Positions 13,490-18,512 of a stretch of DNA of 18,512 nt are shown in pieces. The stretch's first letter is position 1, and every line of letters starts with the position of its first letter. This DNA is from Bacteroidales bacterium UBA1711. GTDB lineage: Bacteria > Bacteroidota > Bacteroidia > Bacteroidales > P3. Below the pieces are notes generated by a model. The model saw only the letters and a list, made by a program, of their open reading frames with translations, was not told the origin of the DNA and did no database searches. The translations under genes were made by a program, and so were the position numbers. The DNA lies in contig DCJB01000056.1 of the NCBI GenBank assembly GCA_002317325.1, positions 1 through 18,512 on the forward strand, in the 5' to 3' direction.

Positions 13490-13653
13490 TTTTTTCTCGC
13501 CCCCCCCCGTTCCCCGCTGTTCATCTCTGTCTCTTCGGATTCTCCGTCCTCCCGGTCTTTCCGGATTTTCCGTCTCCCCCCGCCTCCCACTCCTCCAAAG
13601 CCCAACCTCCCCCCCCCTCAGCTGCATATTTGGCTCAATCTCCCCGGCTTTTT
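13490..13653. other. C-rich pyrimidine tract between divergent promoters
   Basis: No gene. The + strand is about 80% C/T here, with C-runs at 13500-13508 (nine), 13576-13581 (six) and 13609-13617 (nine). It holds a duplicated unit: CGGATTCTCCGTC at 13536-13548 and CGGATTTTCCGTC at 13562-13574, period 26. The minus strand has G-quadruplex potential at 13576-13617, with one long loop. Confidence 0.55.
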
Positions 13654-13687
13654 TTTGACGCAGTATCAGAATTTATGTGTATATTTG
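13654..13687 (+). promoter_or_regulatory. Promoter of arcC
   Basis: TTTG (13654-13657) lies 22 nt before TATATTTG (13680-13687), an exact TAnnTTTG box. RNA should begin near 13692. A stem CTCGC (13692-13696) with GCGAG (13708-13712) would sit at or next to the 5' end of the message. No Shine-Dalgarno sequence is seen; the leader ends A-rich before the ATG. Confidence 0.75.
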
Positions 13688-13749
13688 CAATCTCGCCCGC
13701 ATTGTGTGCGAGAATTTAACTATTTGGTAACAAACAAACAAGAGATAAT

Positions 13750-14685
13750 ATGAGAAAACTGGCAGTGGTTGCTTTCGGCGGAAACGCGCTTCTCCGCAGC
13801 GGTCAGAAGGGCACTTATCAGGAGCAGATTGAGAATGTGGAGAACACTTGCGAATCGCTCTACAACCTGCTGAAGCGGAATTACAATATCGTCATCGGCC
13901 ACGGCAACGGCCCCCAGGTGGGCAACGTGATGCTGCAGCACGAGGAAGGCCGCAGGGCGGGCATTGAGGCCATGCCCATGGACTTCTGTGTGGCCGAGAC
14001 TCAGGGCTCTATCGCCTACCTCATCGAGATGGGTCTGCGCAACGTGATGGCGCGCCATGACATTCAGCGCGACGTGGTGACGCTCGTCACCCAAGTGGCT
14101 GTGAACAAGCTGGACCCCATGTTCCAAAACCCCACCAAGCCTGTGGGCCCCTACTACTCCAAGGAGCAGGCAGCCGAACTGGCCGCCGCCACGGGTGCCG
14201 CCTATAAGGAAGACCCCAAGGGCCGTGGCTGGCGCAAGGTGGTGGCTTCGCCCAAGCCCACCCGTATCAACAATATTAAGATTGTGGAGCAGCTGGCCAA
14301 GGCGGGTCATATCGTCGTCACCGTGGGCGGCGGCGGCATCCCCGTGGTGGAGGAGAACGACCACGTGAACGGCGTGGAAGCTGTCATCGACAAGGACTTG
14401 GCCAGCGCCCTCTGCGCCGTGGAGATTGGTGCCGACGAGTTCTACATCCTCACCGACGTGCCTAAGGTCTATATCAACTTCCGCAAGCCCGACGAGAAGG
14501 CGCTGGATGTCATCACCGTGAAGGAGGCAAAGGCCTACCTCGAGGCTGGTCACTTCGCCGAGGGCAGCATGGCCCCCAAGGTCCGTGCCGCCATCATGTT
14601 CGTGGAGAACGGCGGCAAGGAGTGCATCATCACCGAAGCCGGCCAGTTGGACAACCCCAACTGCGGCACAAGAATTGTCCGATGA
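13750..14685 (+). CDS. arcC: Carbamate kinase
   Basis: 311 residues, normal length. It catalyses carbamoyl phosphate + ADP to carbamate + ATP, the ATP-forming step of the arginine deiminase pathway. Family motifs: AFGGNAL at 8-14, GHGNGPQVGNVMLQ at 50-63, KPVGPYYS, RGWRKVVASPKP, TVGGGGIPV, AVIDKDLASALCA and EGSMAPKVRAA near the C-terminus. It is first in the unit with a clear promoter and is followed after 135 nt by ornithine carbamoyltransferase, its metabolic partner. I see no arginine deiminase gene here. Confidence 0.97.
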   Translation: MRKLAVVAFGGNALLRSGQKGTYQEQIENVENTCESLYNLLKRNYNIVIGHGNGPQVGNVMLQHEEGRRAGIEAMPMDFCVAETQGSIAYLIEMGLRNVMARHDIQRDVVTLVTQVAVNKLDPMFQNPTKPVGPYYSKEQAAELAAATGAAYKEDPKGRGWRKVVASPKPTRINNIKIVEQLAKAGHIVVTVGGGGIPVVEENDHVNGVEAVIDKDLASALCAVEIGADEFYILTDVPKVYINFRKPDEKALDVITVKEAKAYLEAGHFAEGSMAPKVRAAIMFVENGGKECIITEAGQLDNPNCGTRIVR

Positions 14686-14820
14686 ACAGTGAACGGACGA
14701 ATGGTTTTGGGAGGGTGAAACGCTTGGGAGGAGCATGACCTATTCAAGACGGCGACAGAGTTCGCCGACCGTAAGTGTCCGACAAAGAAAAAAGAACAAC
14801 ACAACAAAAATAAACAACCA
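14686..14820 (+). other. arcC-arcB spacer with a small hairpin
   Basis: No gene or promoter box. CGGCGA (14750-14755) pairs with TCGCCG (14762-14767) around a 6-nt loop, with flanking ACG/CGT able to extend it imperfectly. There is no T run, so it is more likely a processing or stability element than a terminator. The 40 nt before arcB are A/C-rich. Confidence 0.45.
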
Positions 14821-15822
14821 ATGGCTTACAATTTAAGAAACCGCAACTTTCTGAAGATTCTGGACTTCAGCCCGAAGGAACTCAACTATCTGCTCGACCT
14901 GGCCCGCGACTTGAAGCGCGCCAAGTATGCCGGCACCGAGCAGCCCACGATGAAGGGCAAGAACATCGCCCTCATCTTTGAGAAGACCTCCACCCGCACC
15001 CGCTGCGCCTTCGAGGTGGCAGCCTACGACCAGGGCGCCCATGTCACCTATCTCGGCCCCACGGGTTCGCAGATCGGCGTGAAGGAGAGCATGGCCGACA
15101 CCGCACGCGTGCTGGGCCGTATGTTCGACGGCATCGAGTACCGCGGATTCAAGCAGGAGACCGTCGAGGAACTGGCCAAGTTCGCCGGCGTGCCTGTGTG
15201 GAACGGCCTCACCAACGAGGCGCACCCCACCCAAATTCTCGCCGACTTCCTCACCATGCAGGAGCACGTGGACAAGCCCCTCAGCAAGGTGACTTTCGCC
15301 TATGTGGGCGACGCCCGCTTCAATATGGGCAACAGCCTGATGGTCGGTGGCGCCAAGATGGGCATGGACGTGCGCATCATCGCCCCCAAGGCTCTGCAGC
15401 CCGAGGCCTGGCTGGTTGACAAGTGCAAGGAGATTGCCAAGGAGACCGGCGCCACTGTCACCGTCACCGACGACCCCGTGGCCGGCGTGAAAGGCTGCGA
15501 CTTCATCTACACCGACGTGTGGGTCTCCATGGGCGAGCCCGCCGAGGTATGGAAAGAGCGTATCGACTTGCTCCGCCCCTACCAGGTGAACGGACAGATG
15601 ATGAAGAACACGGGCAACCCCCGCTGCAAGTTCATGCACTGCCTCCCCGCCTACCACAACCTCGAGACCCAGGTGGGCCGCGACGTGAACAAGCAGTTCG
15701 GTCTGGACGGCATCGAGGTGACCGAAGAGGTCTTCGAGAGCGAGAACAGCATCGTCTTCGACGAAGCCGAGAACCGTATGCACACCATCAAAGCCGTCAT
15801 GGTCGCCACCCTCGGCGATTAA
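14821..15822 (+). CDS. arcB: Ornithine carbamoyltransferase, likely catabolic
   Basis: 333 residues. Carbamoyl-phosphate loop STRTR (within FEKTSTRTRCAFEVAAYDQG), HPTQILADF, the ornithine-specific DVWVSMGEP loop and HCLPAYH (catalytic Cys) are all present. The SMG loop favours ornithine rather than putrescine, aspartate or acetylornithine as acceptor. The length and the DQGAHVTYLGPTGSQIG region match catabolic/ArgF-type OTCs. Its position after carbamate kinase suggests the catabolic direction: citrulline + phosphate to ornithine + carbamoyl phosphate. Direction cannot be proven from sequence. Confidence 0.96.
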   Translation: MAYNLRNRNFLKILDFSPKELNYLLDLARDLKRAKYAGTEQPTMKGKNIALIFEKTSTRTRCAFEVAAYDQGAHVTYLGPTGSQIGVKESMADTARVLGRMFDGIEYRGFKQETVEELAKFAGVPVWNGLTNEAHPTQILADFLTMQEHVDKPLSKVTFAYVGDARFNMGNSLMVGGAKMGMDVRIIAPKALQPEAWLVDKCKEIAKETGATVTVTDDPVAGVKGCDFIYTDVWVSMGEPAEVWKERIDLLRPYQVNGQMMKNTGNPRCKFMHCLPAYHNLETQVGRDVNKQFGLDGIEVTEEVFESENSIVFDEAENRMHTIKAVMVATLGD

Positions 15823-15828
15823 TCACCC

Positions 15829-15896
15829 ATGCCCTACCGGGCATCCTTTCGAGAACTTCCGGACGGACTGGCGACCCCAGGCCGCCGGAAGTTCTC
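15829..15896 (+). promoter_or_regulatory. Two inverted repeats between arcB and the barrel gene
   Basis: ATGCCC (15829-15834) pairs with GGGCAT (15839-15844) around TACC. Next, GAGAACTTCCGG (15851-15862) pairs perfectly with CCGGAAGTTCTC (15885-15896) around a 22-nt loop. Neither is followed by a strong T run (only CCTTTC after the first). They may attenuate or protect the upstream message rather than end it, since the next gene has no promoter box of its own. Confidence 0.55.
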
Positions 15897-15975
15897 TGTG
15901 TATGGCGGCAGCGCCCCCTCCGACGGCGAGTGACGAGACAGCCGCCCAACTATGCCCCCTCCCAGATAACCACCC

Positions 15976-17319
15976 ATGAAACACATTGCAACAATGGCGC
16001 TCTGCCTCTTGTGCGCCCTCTGCGCAGCGGCGCAGGGCGACACCACGCTGGCGACACGTGCCGCCCAGGCGGCACGAAAGCACGTCAGCGTCTATGGCTT
16101 CGTCCGCAACTATTTCAACTACGACAGCCGCAACAATTACACCTCCACCGGCGGCGAGTACAACATGATTCCCTACGACCAGAATCTCCAGCAGGCCGAA
16201 GGCCGCGATGTGGTGGATGTCAATGCCGTCTCCAAGGCCCAGTTTCAGGCACTCACTACGCGGGTGGGGTTGAATATCAGCGGTCCCGCCATCCTCGGCG
16301 CCGCCTCGTCGGGCAAGATTGAGGCCGACTTCGGCGGCTTCGGCACCAACAACAGCGTCCTCCGCATCCGTCAGGCTTGGATGAAACTCAACTGGAAGAA
16401 CGAGAACTTCTCGCACGAACTCCTCGCTGGTCAGACTTGGCACCCCCTCAGCGGGGACAATATGCCCGAGGTGTTGGGCATGGCTGCGGGCGCGCCTTTC
16501 CGCTGCCACAGCCGCACCCCCCAGTTGCGCTACATCTTTTCCGCCGGCCACTTAGGCTTCACCGCAGCCGCTCTCTACCAGCTGCAGTATATGTACAACG
16601 GACCCTCCTACAGCGACGGCAAGTGGACCAGCACCAACAGCATCACATTCGCCAACAACGCCATCGTGCCAGAAGGCTTCTTGGGCCTCAACTTCAAGTG
16701 CGGGCGCGTCTATGCACAGATTGGCTCCTCGGTGCAGCCCGTGCGACCCCGCAACTTCGCCTACGATGCCGCGGGCATGGCCTTCGCAGTGGACGAGATG
16801 TTCGCTTCCTTCACGCCCACGCTCTACGCCCAGTACTCGGGCGAGTCCTTTTCCGTGAAGTTCCGCACCATGCTCGCCCAGAACACCAGCCACGTCAACC
16901 AGCTCAACGGCTACGGCGTGGTGGACGTGTTGGACGACGGCAGCTGGGTGTACGCACCCATCAAGGCCGCCATCAGCTATGTCGATTTCGCCGTGGGCAT
17001 GAAGTACCGCGCCAACTTGTTCCTCGGCTACATGAAGAACCTCGGTGCGGGCAAGGACCTCTACAACTTCGGCACCGAGACAGCCGCTCGCTACCTGGTG
17101 TTCATGAAGGGCGGCGACAGCTTCACCGGCCTCAACGACGTGGTGCGCATTGCGCCGTCGGTGAGCTACAATATTGCCGCCTTCAACTTCGGCCTGGAGT
17201 GTGAGTGGACTTCCTGCACTTACGGCGACCAGGCCGCCAACGGCAGCATCCTGCCCAACGACAAGCTCCACCGGGTGTCGAACCACCGCGTGTGCGCCCT
17301 CGTCAAGTACAACTTCTAA
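15976..17319 (+). CDS. Outer-membrane beta-barrel protein, porin-like
   Basis: 447 residues with a signal peptide (MKHIATMALCLLCALCAAAQ, cut likely after residue 18-20). The mature part has amphipathic beta-strand alternation with aromatic girdles (HVSVYGFVRNYFNY, KIEADFGGFG, VLRIRQAWMKLNWKN, FSVKFRTMLAQN, YRANLFLGYMKNLG). It ends in Phe after ALVKYNF, as outer-membrane barrels usually do. It resembles DcaP-like porins of Bacteroidales in layout, but I cannot assign a family with certainty. Placement 153 nt after arcB and before the shared terminator suggests uptake for arginine/citrulline catabolism, an inference from context only. An ATG at 15976 gives the correct signal peptide. Confidence 0.82.
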   Translation: MKHIATMALCLLCALCAAAQGDTTLATRAAQAARKHVSVYGFVRNYFNYDSRNNYTSTGGEYNMIPYDQNLQQAEGRDVVDVNAVSKAQFQALTTRVGLNISGPAILGAASSGKIEADFGGFGTNNSVLRIRQAWMKLNWKNENFSHELLAGQTWHPLSGDNMPEVLGMAAGAPFRCHSRTPQLRYIFSAGHLGFTAAALYQLQYMYNGPSYSDGKWTSTNSITFANNAIVPEGFLGLNFKCGRVYAQIGSSVQPVRPRNFAYDAAGMAFAVDEMFASFTPTLYAQYSGESFSVKFRTMLAQNTSHVNQLNGYGVVDVLDDGSWVYAPIKAAISYVDFAVGMKYRANLFLGYMKNLGAGKDLYNFGTETAARYLVFMKGGDSFTGLNDVVRIAPSVSYNIAAFNFGLECEWTSCTYGDQAANGSILPNDKLHRVSNHRVCALVKYNF

Positions 17320-17356
17320 TCGCGGAACGCCGACGCCCTCGGTCGTCCCGCAGCCG

Positions 17357-17415
17357 CACGCCCGACCCCTCCGGCACCCCGTGCCGGAGGGTCGGGTGTG
17401 TTAATAGCCCCTTTT
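17357..17415 (+). terminator. Strong terminator of the arcC-arcB-barrel unit
   Basis: CACGCCCGACCCCTCCGGCA starting at 17357 pairs with the complementary arm ending at 17400, about 19 pairs with one bulged C and one mismatch, around a short loop. It is followed by TTAATAGCCCC and then a T6 run (17412-17417). It lies 37 nt after the barrel stop codon. Confidence 0.85.
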
Positions 17416-17475
17416 TTCTATGGGTATGATAATAACGGACTTGCAAATAAAGTTGCCCTCTAAGAGTTAAAAAAC

Positions 17476-17506
17476 TTGACAACGGCTTCCGTTTTTCGTA
17501 TCTTTG
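17476..17506 (+). promoter_or_regulatory. Promoter of queA
   Basis: TTG (17476-17478) is 20 nt before TATCTTTG (17499-17506), a consensus -7 box. RNA should start near 17511-17513. The ATG at 17518 would then have a leader of only ~5 nt, whereas 17536 has ~23 nt, favouring the second ATG. Confidence 0.75.
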
Positions 17507-17535
17507 CGCAACTTGACATGAAACTGCTTTCCGTA

Positions 17536-18512
17536 ATGAAACTTTCGTACTACAATTTCGCACTGCCTAAGGACCTCATTGCCGAGAAACCCTCCAAGCA
17601 GCGCGACGAATGCCGCCTGATGGTGCTGCACCGCGATACTCAGGAGATTGAGCACCTCATCTTCAAAGACCTGCTCAACTACTTGAACTCCGGCGACGTG
17701 GTGGTGTCCAACAATACGCGCGTGTTCCCCGCCCTCCTCTACGGCGAGAAAGAGAAAACGGGCGCCAAAATCACCGTCTTCCTCCAGCGCGAACTCAACG
17801 CCGACATGAGACTGTGGGACGTGATTGTGGATCCCGCCCGCAAGATTCGTATCGGCAACAAACTGTACTTCGGCGCCAACGAGTCGCTCGTGGCCGAGGT
17901 GATAGACAACACCACTTCGAGGGGCCGCACGGTGCGCTTCCTCTTCGACGGCACCCACGAGGAGTTTGTGAAGCATATCCGCGCCTTGGGCCACTGCCCC
18001 CTGCCCGACGAGCTGCAGGCCCTGCGCGACATCGAGAACTCCGACACCGAGCGCTATCAGACTATCTACGCCAAGCACGAGGGCGCCGTGGCTGCACCCA
18101 TCGCCGGCCTCCACTTCAGCCGCGAAATGCTCAAGCGGATTGAGATAAACGACATCATCTGGAAGGAAATCACCCTCCACTGCGGCGTAGGCAACTTCAA
18201 GACTATCGAGGTGGAGGACCTCTCTAAGCACCGCATGGATGCCGAAGAGTGTCATGTGGACCAGGACGTGTGCGACACTATCCAGCAGGCCAAGAAGACC
18301 GGCCACAAGGTCTGCATTGTCGGCACTACCACCATGCGCGCCGTAGAAACTGCCGTCACCATCCCGGGCAAGATGAGCGCCTTCGACGGCTGGACCAACA
18401 AGTTCATCTTCGAACCCTACCCGTTCTCTATCGCCGACATGATGGTGACAAACTTCCACCATCCGCGCTCGTCGCACTTTATCATGACCAGCGCATTCGG
18501 CGGCCCCGAGTT
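17536..18512 (+). CDS. queA: QueA, S-adenosylmethionine:tRNA ribosyltransferase-isomerase, 3' end missing
   Basis: 325 codons are visible and the frame is open at the window end. QueA moves the ribosyl part of SAM to preQ1 in tRNA to make epoxyqueuosine. Motifs: YYNFALPKDLIAEKPSKQRD at 4-23 (usual N-terminus), GDVVVSNNTRVFPALLYG, ERYQTIYAKHEGAVAAPIAG then LHFS, HCGVGNFKTIEVEDLSKHRM, VGTTTMRAVE and MVTNFHHPRSS near the end. The common APTAGLHF appears here as APIAGLHF. An in-frame ATG at 17518 would add six residues (MKLLSV); promoter spacing and homology favour 17536. It appears to be its own unit, after a strong terminator. Confidence 0.96.
   Translation, partial: MKLSYYNFALPKDLIAEKPSKQRDECRLMVLHRDTQEIEHLIFKDLLNYLNSGDVVVSNNTRVFPALLYGEKEKTGAKITVFLQRELNADMRLWDVIVDPARKIRIGNKLYFGANESLVAEVIDNTTSRGRTVRFLFDGTHEEFVKHIRALGHCPLPDELQALRDIENSDTERYQTIYAKHEGAVAAPIAGLHFSREMLKRIEINDIIWKEITLHCGVGNFKTIEVEDLSKHRMDAEECHVDQDVCDTIQQAKKTGHKVCIVGTTTMRAVETAVTIPGKMSAFDGWTNKFIFEPYPFSIADMMVTNFHHPRSSHFIMTSAFGGPE

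Noticed and set aside
13430..13627. 66-codon N-terminal extension of the HPr-kinase-like protein
   Set aside because: It crosses a consensus promoter and a C-rich tract, and its residues are low-complexity Arg/Gly.
14833..15783. 316-codon frame antisense to arcB, and similar long antisense frames opposite arcC, tyrS, the barrel gene and queA
   Set aside because: They arise from GC-rich third positions in the real genes, which remove stops from the opposite strand. None resembles a protein.

Overview
The window looks like chromosomal DNA of a GC-rich member of the Bacteroidota, most likely Bacteroidales. The evidence is a type IX secretion (T9SS) C-terminal sorting domain on the first gene, a gliding-motility-type C-terminal domain on another, TAnnTTTG promoter -7 boxes ahead of several genes, and almost no Shine-Dalgarno sequences. 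I cannot name the genus.

Layout. 1-2139 is the 3' part of a secreted beta-propeller-like T9SS cargo gene, closed by a good terminator. 2350-3630 is tyrS, closed by a perfect hairpin. 3683-7860 is a tightly packed minus-strand block. In transcription order it holds RNase P RNA (rnpB), a DUF4810 lipoprotein, a GNA1162/DUF799 lipoprotein, a ComB-family phosphatase, a PAP2 phosphatase and TrmO. The five genes overlap or nearly touch, and I see no promoter between rnpB and the first of them.

8090-9486 holds an ECF sigma factor translationally coupled to a single-pass membrane protein. That protein looks like an anti-sigma factor but ends in a T9SS type-B-like (gliding_CTERM) domain. 9639-10904 (minus) is an AAA/DUF4143 ATPase whose promoter sits next to three exact-period 23-bp repeats.

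10942-12013 is gene-poor. It hides one short minus-strand gene (11416-11580) for a 54-residue peptide of a type common in Bacteroidales, with its own -7 box. Immediately after come a PqqD-like peptide-binding protein, an S24/S26 (Ser/His-type) peptidase and, convergent and overlapping, an HPr-kinase-like protein. Together these look like a compact peptide-modification (RiPP-like) locus, and the short peptide is a candidate substrate. This is the most interesting part of the window, with the sigma/T9SS-domain pair second.

13680-17400 is a catabolic unit: carbamate kinase, ornithine carbamoyltransferase and an outer-membrane barrel protein, ended by a strong terminator. It could make ATP from citrulline, but arginine deiminase is not in the window. 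queA begins at 17536 and runs off the end. Intergenic regions are notable for C-rich pyrimidine tracts, all on the + strand, one of which is a textbook G-quadruplex motif on the minus strand.
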